Of a stretch of 64,000 nt of DNA, positions 7,636 to 15,487 are shown in pieces; the stretch's first letter is position 1, and each line of letters begins with the position of its first letter. The position numbers and the translations under genes were made by a program. The stretch comes from Mucilaginibacter terrae (GTDB lineage Bacteria; Bacteroidota; Bacteroidia; Sphingobacteriales; Sphingobacteriaceae): positions 4,340,001 to 4,404,000 of the forward strand of contig NZ_JAVLVU010000001.1 of assembly GCF_031951985.1 (NCBI RefSeq), in the 5' to 3' direction. Below the pieces are notes generated by a model. It worked only from the letters and a program-made list of their open reading frames with translations. It ran no database searches and was not told the origin of the DNA.

Positions 7636-8204
7636 TGTCTTACGTTCCAAGATTAAAATCCAAATATAAAGAGGAGATCCGCACTGCACTGAAAGAAAAG
7701 TTTCAGTACAAAACAGTAATGCAGGTTCCTAAATTGGAGAAAATTGCCATCAACCAAGGTGTTGGTGCAGCTACTACTGATAAGAAACTTATCGATACTA
7801 CTATTGCTGAGTTAGCAACCATTACCGGTCAAAAACCAGTAGCATCAAAATCTAAAAAAGATATCTCGAACTTTAAATTACGTAAAGGTATGCCGGTAGG
7901 TGTACGTGTAACTTTACGCGATAATAACATGTACGAGTTTTTAGATCGTTTGATTGCTGTTGCCCTGCCACGTATCCGTGACTTTAAAGGTATTAACGAT
8001 AAAGGTTTTGACGGTAAAGGAAACTATACTTTAGGTATTACCGAGCAAATCATCTTCCCTGAAATTAACATCGATAAGATTAATAAAATTCAGGGTATGG
8101 ATATTACCTTTGTAACTTCGGCAACTAACGATGTTGAAGCATTAGAATTGCTTAAACAATTTGGTTTACCATTTAAAAATCAAACTCCAGTAAACAATGG
8201 CTAA
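7635..8204 (+). CDS. rplE: 50S ribosomal protein L5
   Basis: This is a 189-residue protein starting MSYVPRLKSKYKEEI, with the signature LEKIAINQGVGAA and the later GNYTLGITEQIIFPEI. L5 binds 5S rRNA and contacts S13 and P-site tRNA. It overlaps rplX by 1 nt and rpsN by 8 nt, so all three are probably coupled in translation. Confidence 0.97.
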   Translation: MSYVPRLKSKYKEEIRTALKEKFQYKTVMQVPKLEKIAINQGVGAATTDKKLIDTTIAELATITGQKPVASKSKKDISNFKLRKGMPVGVRVTLRDNNMYEFLDRLIAVALPRIRDFKGINDKGFDGKGNYTLGITEQIIFPEINIDKINKIQGMDITFVTSATNDVEALELLKQFGLPFKNQTPVNNG

Positions 8205-8466
8205 AGAAGGTGTAAAAGCACGCGAAGTAAAACGTGCTAAATTAGTAGCAAGATATGCTGAGAAACGCGCAGCCCTTAAAGCCGCTGGTGATTACGAAGC
8301 ATTAGATAAATTACCTAAAGCATCATCACCGGTTAAATTGCACAATCGTTGCAAGCTTACCGGCCGCCCACGTGGTTATATGCGTCAGTTTGGTATTTCA
8401 CGTGTAACTTTCCGTGAAATGGCCTTAGCTGGTAAAATCCCCGGCGTTAAAAAAGCAAGCTGGTAA
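8197..8466 (+). CDS. rpsN: 30S ribosomal protein S14, zinc-free form
   Basis: This is an 89-residue protein with the core HNRCKLTGRPRGYMRQFGISR. It is the long, zinc-independent type: the two CxxC pairs of zinc-binding S14 are absent, and only one Cys is present. S14 is a late 30S head protein. Its start lies inside rplE (8-nt overlap). A 219-nt gap with a hairpin and a promoter-like site follows. Confidence 0.96.
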   Translation: MAKEGVKAREVKRAKLVARYAEKRAALKAAGDYEALDKLPKASSPVKLHNRCKLTGRPRGYMRQFGISRVTFREMALAGKIPGVKKASW

Positions 8467-8493
8467 TAGCAAAATAGGTATAACAATTGCCGG

Positions 8494-8524
8494 TTGCAGG
8501 TTGAGAATTAAATTCTTACCTTTG
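8494..8524 (+). promoter_or_regulatory. Internal promoter before rpsH
   Basis: The -7 element TACCTTTG (8517-8524) matches TAnnTTTG exactly, and TTG (8494-8496) lies 20 nt upstream. ATTGCCGG (near 8487) and CCGGCAAT (near 8528) flank the promoter and could pair in read-through transcripts. It would let rpsH and downstream genes be transcribed separately from the S10 part. Confidence 0.55.
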
Positions 8525-8685
8525 CGGCCGGCAATTTGCAACATATACACGTTTGCAGGTGAGTAGTGGGACTGGAAAGTAGTGATACTTACCACTAAAC
8601 TATTCGGCCTCAATAAATTGAATTTTTAACCGATGGAAGGTCGTCGTTGTGAAAACGAAGGAAACCGCCGTCATAATTTTATAAG

Positions 8686-9084
8686 ATGAATACAGATCCA
8701 ATCGCAGATTATCTTACACGAGTAAGGAATGCTATTAAAGCCAACCATAGGGTTGTTGAAATTCCTGCATCAAATCTGAAAAAGGAAATCACTAAGGTGC
8801 TTTTCGACAAAGGTTACATCGCTAACTTCAAATTTGAAGATAACGGCCCACAAGGCATTATCAAAGTAGCGTTAAAGTATCACCCTGTAACCAAAGTTTC
8901 GGCTATCCGTACGCTTACCCGTGTGAGCAAACCAGGTTTGAGGAAATATGCAGGCATGGACACTATGCCAAGAGTATTAAATGGTTTGGGCATCGCTATC
9001 CTGTCAACTTCAAAAGGAGTAATGACTGATAAAGAAGCCCGCGTGCAAAACATCGGTGGCGAAGTTTTATGCTTCGTATATTAA
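8686..9084 (+). CDS. rpsH: 30S ribosomal protein S8
   Basis: This is a 132-residue protein starting MNTDPIADYLTRVRNA and ending in the block ILSTSKGVMTDKEARVQNIGG. S8 binds the central domain of 16S rRNA and in E. coli represses the spc operon by binding mRNA at rplE. The 219-nt region before it holds a predicted internal promoter, so its expression may be partly independent. Confidence 0.96.
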   Translation: MNTDPIADYLTRVRNAIKANHRVVEIPASNLKKEITKVLFDKGYIANFKFEDNGPQGIIKVALKYHPVTKVSAIRTLTRVSKPGLRKYAGMDTMPRVLNGLGIAILSTSKGVMTDKEARVQNIGGEVLCFVY

Positions 9085-9106
9085 TCGTACATAAGGAATT
9101 AAAGAA

Positions 9107-9664
9107 ATGTCAAGAGTAGGAAAAGCCCCCATTACTATCCCTTCGGGCGTAACTGTTACTGTTAGTGATGCTAACGTAGTAACTGTAAAAGGCCCTAAAG
9201 GTCAGCTCGAGCAGGCGTTAGAAAGTGATATTACTGTATCACAAGAAGACGGCGTATTAACAGTAGTACGTCCAACTGATCAAAAACGTCACAAAGCATT
9301 ACACGGCTTGTATCGTGCATTAATCAACAACATGGTTATAGGTGTAACCACTGGTTACAAAGTAGAACAAGAGTTGGTTGGTGTAGGTTACCGTGCAACC
9401 AATACCGGTAATACCTTAGACTTAGTGTTAGGTTTCTCTCACCACTATGTATTTGAGTTACCTAAAGAAATCAATGTATCCACTACTGCTGAAAAAGGTA
9501 AAAACCCAACTATTATCTTGGAGTCAATCGACAAACAGTTAATTGGTCAGGTTGCTGCCAAAATCCGTTCGTTACGTGCTCCGGAGCCTTACAAAGGTAA
9601 AGGTGTTAAATTCGTAGGCGAAGTGTTAAGAAGAAAAGCAGGTAAATCAGCATCTAAAAAATAA
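9107..9664 (+). CDS. rplF: 50S ribosomal protein L6
   Basis: This is a 185-residue protein starting MSRVGKAPITIPSGV, with two related L6 domains and the C-terminal signature PEPYKGKGVKFVGEVLRRKAGK. L6 lies near the sarcin-ricin loop and factor-binding site. It begins 22 nt after rpsH, and rplR follows after 5 nt. Confidence 0.97.
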   Translation: MSRVGKAPITIPSGVTVTVSDANVVTVKGPKGQLEQALESDITVSQEDGVLTVVRPTDQKRHKALHGLYRALINNMVIGVTTGYKVEQELVGVGYRATNTGNTLDLVLGFSHHYVFELPKEINVSTTAEKGKNPTIILESIDKQLIGQVAAKIRSLRAPEPYKGKGVKFVGEVLRRKAGKSASKK

Positions 9665-9669
9665 TCGTC

Positions 9670-10020
9670 ATGACAGGTAAATTATCAAGAAGAGACAGAA
9701 TTAAAAAAGGAATCAGAAAACGTATTTCAGGTTCTGCAGAACGTCCGCGCTTGTCAGTGTTCAGAAGCAATAAAGGCATCTACGCACAGATTATTGACGA
9801 TGTAGCCGGCAAAACTATAGCATCAGCATCATCTTTATCAAAAGATTTTTCGGCTACAGGTACTAAAGGCGAACAATCAGTTGCCGTAGGTAAACTGATT
9901 GCTGAGAAAGCAAAAGCTGCTGGTGTAGAATCAGTAGTGTTTGATAGAAATGGATACTTGTATCATGGCCGTATTAAACAACTGGCCGAAGGTGCACGTG
10001 AAGGTGGATTAAACTTTTAA
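9670..10020 (+). CDS. rplR: 50S ribosomal protein L18
   Basis: This is a 116-residue protein whose basic N-terminus (KLSRRDRIKKGIRKRISG) is followed by RPRLSVFRSNKGIYAQIIDD and the end block VVFDRNGYLYHGRIKQLAEGAREGGL. L18 brings 5S rRNA into the 50S subunit with L5. It is of normal length, 12 nt before rpsE. Confidence 0.97.
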   Translation: MTGKLSRRDRIKKGIRKRISGSAERPRLSVFRSNKGIYAQIIDDVAGKTIASASSLSKDFSATGTKGEQSVAVGKLIAEKAKAAGVESVVFDRNGYLYHGRIKQLAEGAREGGLNF

Positions 10021-10032
10021 CCGTAACGAGTA

Positions 10033-10551
10033 ATGTCAACAATAAATATTAAGAGAGTAAAAACCAGCGAGATCGAATTAAAAGATCGTTTGGTTAGCAT
10101 ACAACGCGTTGCCAAAGTAACCAAAGGTGGCCGTACGTTCAGCTTCTCGGCCATTGTGGTTGTAGGTGATGAGAACGGTGTAGTAGGTTACGGTTTAGGT
10201 AAAGCAAAAGAGGTTACTGAGGCAATTGCCAAAGGTATTGATGATGCAAAAAAGAACCTGGTAAAAGTGCCTATCATCAACAACACTATCCCTCACGAGC
10301 AAATTGGTAAGTTTTCAGGTGGTTTCGTTTTCTTGAAACCTGCTGCAAACGGTACCGGTGTAATTGCTGGTGGTGCGATGCGTGCTGTATTAGAGAGCGC
10401 TGGTGTACATAACGTACTTGCAAAATCAAAAGGTTCATCAAATCCTCACAACGTGGTTAAAGCCACTGTATCGGCCCTGGCGCAACTGCGCGATGCTTAT
10501 ACCGTAGCACAACAACGAGGTGTTAGTTTAGGTAAAGTATTTAACGGATAA
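10033..10551 (+). CDS. rpsE: 30S ribosomal protein S5
   Basis: This is a 172-residue protein with the double-stranded RNA-binding fold at residues about 17-80 (LKDRLVSIQRVAKVTKGGR) and the C-terminal GTGVIAGGAMRAVLESAGV. S5 acts in decoding accuracy and mRNA entry. rpmD follows 5 nt after the stop. Confidence 0.97.
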   Translation: MSTINIKRVKTSEIELKDRLVSIQRVAKVTKGGRTFSFSAIVVVGDENGVVGYGLGKAKEVTEAIAKGIDDAKKNLVKVPIINNTIPHEQIGKFSGGFVFLKPAANGTGVIAGGAMRAVLESAGVHNVLAKSKGSSNPHNVVKATVSALAQLRDAYTVAQQRGVSLGKVFNG

Positions 10552-10556
10552 TCATC

Positions 10557-10736
10557 ATGGCAAAAATCAAAATAACTCAGATTAAAAGCGTGATCGATAG
10601 AAGTGAGCGCCAGAAAAAAACTGTTGAGGCTTTAGGTTTAAAGAAAATTAACCATAGCGTTGAAGTTGAAGCTAATCCTGCTATCATTGGCATGATTAGA
10701 AAAGTTAATCATTTGGTAGCAGTAGAAAACATTTAA
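10557..10736 (+). CDS. rpmD: 50S ribosomal protein L30
   Basis: This is a 59-residue protein read from ATG 10557: it begins MAKIKITQIKSVIDRSERQK, continues with ALGLKKINHSVEVE and ends MIRKVNHLVAVENI. This is the bacterial L30 length and pattern. It is a small, nonessential 50S protein. It lies 5 nt after rpsE and 4 nt before rplO, as in most bacteria. Confidence 0.93.
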   Translation: MAKIKITQIKSVIDRSERQKKTVEALGLKKINHSVEVEANPAIIGMIRKVNHLVAVENI

Positions 10737-10740
10737 TGTT

Positions 10741-11187
10741 ATGAATTTAAGTAATCTTAAGCCTGCAGAAGGTTCTACTAAAAATAGAAAAAGAATAGGC
10801 CGTGGTACCGGTTCGGGCCGTGGCGGTACGTCAACCCGTGGCCATAAAGGTGCCGGTTCACGTTCAGGTACTTCAACAAAAGTTGGTTTTGAAGGTGGCC
10901 AAATGCCATTACAACGCCGTGTACCTAAGGTTGGTTTTAAAAACCCTAACCGTGTTGAGTACAACAGCATCAATTTAGATGCTTTACAACAATTAGCTGA
11001 TACATATTCAATATCAACTATTAACTTTGATACCATGAAAGAACATGGTTTAGCATCTAAAAACGACTTAGTTAAAATCTTAGGTCGTGGTACACTGACT
11101 GCTAAATTAGATGTTCAGGCACATGCATTTTCTGCTACTGCACAAAAAGCTATTGAAGCAGCCGGCGGTTCAATTGTTAAATTATAA
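10741..11187 (+). CDS. rplO: 50S ribosomal protein L15
   Basis: This is a 148-residue protein with a long Gly/Arg-rich N-terminus (KRIGRGTGSGRGGTSTRGHKG) that threads into 23S rRNA, then a globular part with GFEGGQMPLQRRVPK. L15 is a late assembly protein. The order rplO-secY with 6 nt between them is conserved. Confidence 0.97.
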   Translation: MNLSNLKPAEGSTKNRKRIGRGTGSGRGGTSTRGHKGAGSRSGTSTKVGFEGGQMPLQRRVPKVGFKNPNRVEYNSINLDALQQLADTYSISTINFDTMKEHGLASKNDLVKILGRGTLTAKLDVQAHAFSATAQKAIEAAGGSIVKL

Positions 11188-11193
11188 TTCTCA

Positions 11194-12552
11194 ATGAAGA
11201 ATTTTTTCACCACATTATCCAATATCTGGAAAATTGAGGACTTAAGAGTGCGTATTTTAAACACACTCTTATTTCTTTTAATATACCGTGTAGGTTCATA
11301 CGTTGCTTTACCAGGTGTAGATGCCAATGTTTTGAACAACCAGGCAGCTAAAGAAGGTTTGCTGGGCTTACTTAATATGTTTGCCGGCGGCTCATTCTCA
11401 CGCGCTTCTATTTTTGCTTTAGGCGTAATGCCTTACATTTCTGCCTCAATTGTGGTGCAGTTACTGGGTATTGCTGTTCCTTATTTTGCTAAATTGCAAA
11501 AAGAAGGGGAGAGCGGCCGCAGCAAGATCAACCAATGGACCCGCTATCTTACCATTGCTATTACAATGGCACAGGCAGTAGGTTATGTTCGTTCGCAAAT
11601 TACGCCAAATGCCATCAGCCCTGTATTAGGTTCGGGTTGGTTTACCCTAAGCTCAATTTTCGTATTAACCGCAGGTACCTTATTTGTGATGTGGTTAGGT
11701 GAAAAAATTACCGATAAAGGTATTGGCAATGGTATTTCGTTAATTATTATGGTGGGTATTATTGCCCAGTTGCCAGCTGCTATTATCGATGAGTTTAGCT
11801 CACGTGTAAGCGGCGCTAATGCAACAGGTGGCCCATTGCTATTTATTGTTGAAATACTGGCGCTGGTTGGTGTAGTAATGTTTACCATTTTGGTTGTACA
11901 AGGTACACGCAAAATTGCCGTACAATACGCAAAACGTATTGTAGGTAACAAGCAGTACGGTGGCGTACGCCAGTATATTCCTTTAAAGGTTAACGCGGCA
12001 GGTGTAATGCCTATCATTTTTGCCCAGGCATTAATGTTTATTCCGGCTACAATTTCTTCTTTCTTCCCTGATATTCAGTCGAACAGCGTACTGATGGCCT
12101 TATCAAACTATACCTCTTGGTTACACAACCTGGTATTTGCGATACTGATCATTTTGTTCACTTACTTCTACACTGCTATTACGGTTAATCCTAAGCAAAT
12201 GTCGGATGATATGAAGAAGAACGGTGGTTTCATTCCGGGTGTTGCACCAGGTAATGCTACCTCTGATTATATTGATGCCGTAATTTCACGCATTACCCTT
12301 CCGGGTTCAATATTCCTGGCAATTATTGCTATCATTCCGGCTTTGGCCAACATATTACACATTAACAGTCAGTTTGCCCGTTTCTTTGGTGGTACCTCAT
12401 TGATCATCTTAGTAGGTGTTGTTTTAGATACCTTACAGCAAATTGAAAGTCATTTGTTAATGCGTCATTATGATGGTTTAATGAAAACCGGACGTGTTAA
12501 AGGACGTACTGCTGTACCAACAGCTGCTGGTACTGTACCTCCCGCTATTTAA
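11194..12552 (+). CDS. secY: Preprotein translocase subunit SecY
   Basis: This is a 452-residue polytopic membrane protein with about ten hydrophobic segments. It starts MKNFFTTLSNIWKIEDLR and carries GVMPYISASIVVQLL, LQKEGESGRSKINQWTRYLT and YFYTAITVNPKQMSDDMKKN, all SecY hallmarks. It forms the protein-conducting channel with SecE and SecG. It is the last classical spc gene; map follows after 8 nt. Confidence 0.97.
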   Translation: MKNFFTTLSNIWKIEDLRVRILNTLLFLLIYRVGSYVALPGVDANVLNNQAAKEGLLGLLNMFAGGSFSRASIFALGVMPYISASIVVQLLGIAVPYFAKLQKEGESGRSKINQWTRYLTIAITMAQAVGYVRSQITPNAISPVLGSGWFTLSSIFVLTAGTLFVMWLGEKITDKGIGNGISLIIMVGIIAQLPAAIIDEFSSRVSGANATGGPLLFIVEILALVGVVMFTILVVQGTRKIAVQYAKRIVGNKQYGGVRQYIPLKVNAAGVMPIIFAQALMFIPATISSFFPDIQSNSVLMALSNYTSWLHNLVFAILIILFTYFYTAITVNPKQMSDDMKKNGGFIPGVAPGNATSDYIDAVISRITLPGSIFLAIIAIIPALANILHINSQFARFFGGTSLIILVGVVLDTLQQIESHLLMRHYDGLMKTGRVKGRTAVPTAAGTVPPAI

Positions 12553-12560
12553 GTTTTAGC

Positions 12561-13346
12561 ATGTCGAAGATTATATTTAAGACTGCTGAAGAAATAGAGC
12601 TCATACGGCATAGCGCCCAGCTGGTTGCAAAAACCCTGGGCGAAATTGCCAAAATCATAAAACCCGGTGTTAAAACCATCGAATTAGATAAGCTGGCCGA
12701 AGCCTACATCCGTGACAACGGAGGCGTGCCAGCTTTTCTTAATTTCCACGGTTTCCCCAATTCACTTTGTATTTCGCCCAATGATCAGGTTGTTCACGGT
12801 TTTCCGGGTCAGCAGGAGTTAAAAGTAGGCGACATTATTTCGGTTGATTGCGGTGTTATCCTCAACGGCTTTTACGGCGATTCGGCTTATACCTTTGCCA
12901 TTGGCGAGATAAGTGATGAAGCTAAAACTTTGCTTCGAGTTACGCAAGAGTGCCTGAGCAAGGGTATTGAAAAAGCGGTAGTGGGTATGCGCACCGGCGA
13001 TATTGGTTACGCTGTACAGGAGCACGCCGAGAAACATGGTTTTGGTGTGGTAAAAGAGCTCGTTGGCCATGGTGTGGGCGTTAAGCTTCACGAAAAGCCT
13101 GAGGTTCCTAACTATGGCAAACGTGGGTCTGGTGCTAAACTGGAAGAAGGAATGGTAATAGCCATTGAGCCTATGATTAACGCCGGCAAGGCAGGCGTTA
13201 AGTTCTGGAAAGACGGCTGGACAGTATCTACCGTTGACGGTAAACCATCAGCTCATTTTGAGCATACCGTAGCGGTTAGAAAGGGTAAAGCCGAGATTCT
13301 TTCGTCATTTGAATACATCGAAGAAGTTTTAGCAAAAAATAATTAA
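12561..13346 (+). CDS. map: Type I methionine aminopeptidase
   Basis: This is a 261-residue protein with the metal-ligand pattern of MetAP-I: the substrate His in HGFPGQQ, the Asp ligands in ISVDCGV and FYGDSAYTF, the His in GHGVGVKLHEKP, and the Glu ligands in IAIEPMINAG and FEHTVAV. It removes the initiator Met. It sits between secY and infA, typical of Bacteroidota. No N-terminal SH3-binding extension is present. Confidence 0.96.
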   Translation: MSKIIFKTAEEIELIRHSAQLVAKTLGEIAKIIKPGVKTIELDKLAEAYIRDNGGVPAFLNFHGFPNSLCISPNDQVVHGFPGQQELKVGDIISVDCGVILNGFYGDSAYTFAIGEISDEAKTLLRVTQECLSKGIEKAVVGMRTGDIGYAVQEHAEKHGFGVVKELVGHGVGVKLHEKPEVPNYGKRGSGAKLEEGMVIAIEPMINAGKAGVKFWKDGWTVSTVDGKPSAHFEHTVAVRKGKAEILSSFEYIEEVLAKNN

Positions 13347-13364
13347 TAATTCAAAAATTATTTT

Positions 13365-13372
13365 TATTTTTG
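13365..13372 (+). promoter_or_regulatory. Possible promoter before infA
   Basis: TATTTTTG (13365-13372) matches the -7 consensus TAnnTTTG. The -33 region around 13343 is AT-rich with no clear TTTG, so the site is plausible but incomplete. The leader would be about 40 nt. Confidence 0.4.
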
Positions 13373-13416
13373 CATCCCGATTTACATCGGTATAATAAAG
13401 TAATAATCAGTAAAAT

Positions 13417-13635
13417 ATGGCCAAACAATCGTCGATTGAACAAGACGGGACTATTAGGGAAGCATTATCAAATGCAATGTTTAGAGTAGAACTGGAAAAC
13501 GGTCATGAGATTATTGCGCACATATCGGGAAAAATGCGCATGCACTACATCAAAATTTTACCTGGCGACAGAGTAAAACTGGAGATGAGCCCATACGATT
13601 TAACAAAAGGCAGAATAACCTACAGATATAAATAA
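13417..13635 (+). CDS. infA: Translation initiation factor IF-1
   Basis: This is a 72-residue S1-type OB-fold protein with the family blocks GTIREALSNAMFRVELENGH and MRMHYIKILPGDRVKLEMSPYDL, ending GRITYRYK. IF-1 blocks the A site during initiation. It comes 70 nt after map behind a possible -7 element, and 5 nt before rpmJ. Confidence 0.97.
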   Translation: MAKQSSIEQDGTIREALSNAMFRVELENGHEIIAHISGKMRMHYIKILPGDRVKLEMSPYDLTKGRITYRYK

Positions 13636-13640
13636 TTAAC

Positions 13641-13757
13641 ATGAAAGTTAGAGCATCCATCAAAAAGCGTAGCGCTGATTGCAAAATCATCCGTCGTAAA
13701 GGAAAGCTTTTTGTTATCAACAAAAAGAACCCTAAGTACAAACAACGTCAAGGGTAA
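13641..13757 (+). CDS. rpmJ: 50S ribosomal protein L36, zinc-free form
   Basis: This is a 38-residue protein read from ATG 13641, beginning MKVRASIKKRSADCKIIRRK and ending NPKYKQRQG. The zinc-ribbon ligands of classical L36 (CxxC, C, H) are reduced to a single Cys: the first Cys is Ser, the third is Asn and the His is Tyr. It is therefore the zinc-independent type. It is placed between infA and rpsM, as in most bacteria. Confidence 0.94.
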   Translation: MKVRASIKKRSADCKIIRRKGKLFVINKKNPKYKQRQG

Positions 13758-13772
13758 TTAAAAACATTGGAA

Positions 13773-13811
13773 TGATTCGTACAACGGTGGCCCGCCGTTC
13801 GGTCATTCATT
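13773..13811 (+). other. Hairpin between rpmJ and rpsM
   Basis: GAATGA and TCATTC form an outer stem and AACGG and CCGTT an inner stem, around a short GC-rich loop. No T-tract follows before rpsM, which starts 15 nt later. Confidence 0.5.
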
Positions 13812-13825
13812 AAAAACAAACAAAT

Positions 13826-14203
13826 ATGGCAAGGATATCAGGTATTGATTTACCGAGAAACAAAAGAGGCGAGATCGGCTTAACTTACATTTATGGTGTA
13901 GGTCGTTCAACTGCCCAAAGCATCTTAGATAAAGCTGGAATCAGCTATGATGTTAAAGTACAAGAGTGGACTGATGATCAGTTAGCTGCAATTCGTGGTA
14001 TTATTAACGACGAAGTTAAAGTTGAAGGTGCTTTACGTTCAGAAGTTCAATTGAACATTAAACGCTTAATGGATATTGGTTGTTACCGTGGTACACGTCA
14101 CCGTAAAGGTTTACCTCTGCGTGGCCAGCGTACTAAAAACAACTCACGTACCCGTAAAGGTAAACGCAAAACAGTTGCTAACAAAAAGAAAGCAACTAAG
14201 TAA
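13826..14203 (+). CDS. rpsM: 30S ribosomal protein S13
   Basis: This is a 125-residue protein starting MARISGIDLPRNKRGEIGLTYIYG, with the C-terminal block GCYRGTRHRKGLPLRGQRTKN and a basic tail that reaches P-site tRNA. S13 bridges to L5 and pairs with S19. It is the first gene of the classical alpha operon. Confidence 0.97.
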   Translation: MARISGIDLPRNKRGEIGLTYIYGVGRSTAQSILDKAGISYDVKVQEWTDDQLAAIRGIINDEVKVEGALRSEVQLNIKRLMDIGCYRGTRHRKGLPLRGQRTKNNSRTRKGKRKTVANKKKATK

Positions 14204-14214
14204 TAAGTAACGAT

Positions 14215-14238
14215 TAATGGCCTGGCAACAGGCCATTA
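14215..14238 (+). other. GCAA-tetraloop hairpin between rpsM and rpsK
   Basis: TAATGGCCTG (14215-14224) pairs perfectly with CAGGCCATTA (14229-14238) around GCAA, a GNRA tetraloop. There is no T-tract. The structure should be very stable as RNA and lies 12 nt after the rpsM stop. Confidence 0.65.
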
Positions 14239-14319
14239 GGAATATACAATTATCAAATGGCCGAAGAGTCCGGTTACGAGTTAACCCAGTAATTCATCGG
14301 TTTAATAATTAAAAGAAAA

Positions 14320-14709
14320 ATGGCTAAAGCTAAAAAAGTAACCAAAAAACGTATCGTTATTGTTGAGCCGGTAGGTCAGGCACACGTTAACGCTACTTTC
14401 AACAACATCATTATTACCTTAACCAACAGCAGCGGTCAAGCTATTTCTTGGTCTTCTGCCGGTAAAATGGGTTTCAAAGGTTCTAAAAAGAACACTCCTT
14501 ACGCTGCTTCACAAGCTGCTGCCGATTGCGGTAAAGTTGCTTATGACTTAGGCTTACGTAAAGTTGAGGTTTTTGTTAAAGGCCCTGGTGCTGGTCGTGA
14601 GTCGGCTATCCGTACCCTACAGGTTTCTGGTATCGAGGTTACTACTATTAAGGACATCACTCCACTGCCACACAACGGCTGTCGTCCATCAAAAAGAAGA
14701 AGAGTTTAA
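14320..14709 (+). CDS. rpsK: 30S ribosomal protein S11
   Basis: This is a 129-residue protein with the signatures HVNATFNNIIITLTNSSG, GSKKNTPYAASQAA and the C-terminal GPGAGRESAIRTLQ plus PLPHNGCRPSKRRRV. S11 shapes the E-site platform. A 116-nt gap holding a tetraloop hairpin separates it from rpsM. Confidence 0.97.
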   Translation: MAKAKKVTKKRIVIVEPVGQAHVNATFNNIIITLTNSSGQAISWSSAGKMGFKGSKKNTPYAASQAAADCGKVAYDLGLRKVEVFVKGPGAGRESAIRTLQVSGIEVTTIKDITPLPHNGCRPSKRRRV

Positions 14710-14780
14710 TTCATATATTTTTTAAAGCTAAGATTCTGCAGCTACAGGCTGCATGATACTTTAAAAGCACAACAACAACA

Positions 14781-15389
14781 ATGGCAAGATATACCGGACC
14801 CAAGTCCAAAATTGCGCGTAAGTTCAGAGAGCCGATCTTCGGTCCTGATAAAGTATTAGAGCGTAAAAATTACCCTCCTGGCATGCACGGCGTGTCAAAA
14901 CGCAGAGGTAAACAATCTGAGTACGCTGTACAGTTAATGGAGAAGCAAAAAGTTAAATACACTTACGGTGTATTAGAGCGTTACTTCGAAAACTTGTTTC
15001 ACCGTGCTTCTGCCCGTGAAGGTATCACCGGTACTAACTTACTTCAATTATTAGAGGCTCGTTTAGATAACGCCGTATACCGTTTAGGCATAGCGCCAAC
15101 CCGTTCTGGTGCACGCCAGTTGGTAGGCCACAAACACATTACTGTTAACGGCGAAGTTGTGAACATTGCTTCATACACTTTACGTCCGGGTGATGTGATT
15201 GCCGTACGCGAAAAATCAAAATCTTTGGAGGCTATTACCAACTCGGTAGCTGGCCGCAAGATCAATAAATATAGCTGGTTTGAGTGGGATGCTGCTGCAT
15301 TAAGCGGTAAACTGTTAAACTACCCAAGCCGCGATGAGATTCCTGAGAATATCAAAGAAAACTTAATCGTCGAGCTTTATTCAAAATAA
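14781..15389 (+). CDS. rpsD: 30S ribosomal protein S4
   Basis: This is a 202-residue protein starting MARYTGPKSKIARKFREP, with the S4 RNA-binding domain at residues about 92-155 (LEARLDNAVYRLG, then QLVGHKHITVNG). The N-terminal part lacks a Cys cluster, so it is of the zinc-free type. S4 nucleates 30S assembly and in E. coli represses the alpha operon. Confidence 0.97.
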   Translation: MARYTGPKSKIARKFREPIFGPDKVLERKNYPPGMHGVSKRRGKQSEYAVQLMEKQKVKYTYGVLERYFENLFHRASAREGITGTNLLQLLEARLDNAVYRLGIAPTRSGARQLVGHKHITVNGEVVNIASYTLRPGDVIAVREKSKSLEAITNSVAGRKINKYSWFEWDAAALSGKLLNYPSRDEIPENIKENLIVELYSK

Positions 15390-15487
15390 TTAATGATATT
15401 GAACTGCGAAATGATTGGCATAGTATGTCAGTCATTTTCGTGGTTACAAATCATCCATTAGTAAACAAACAAAAACAAAGCATATAA

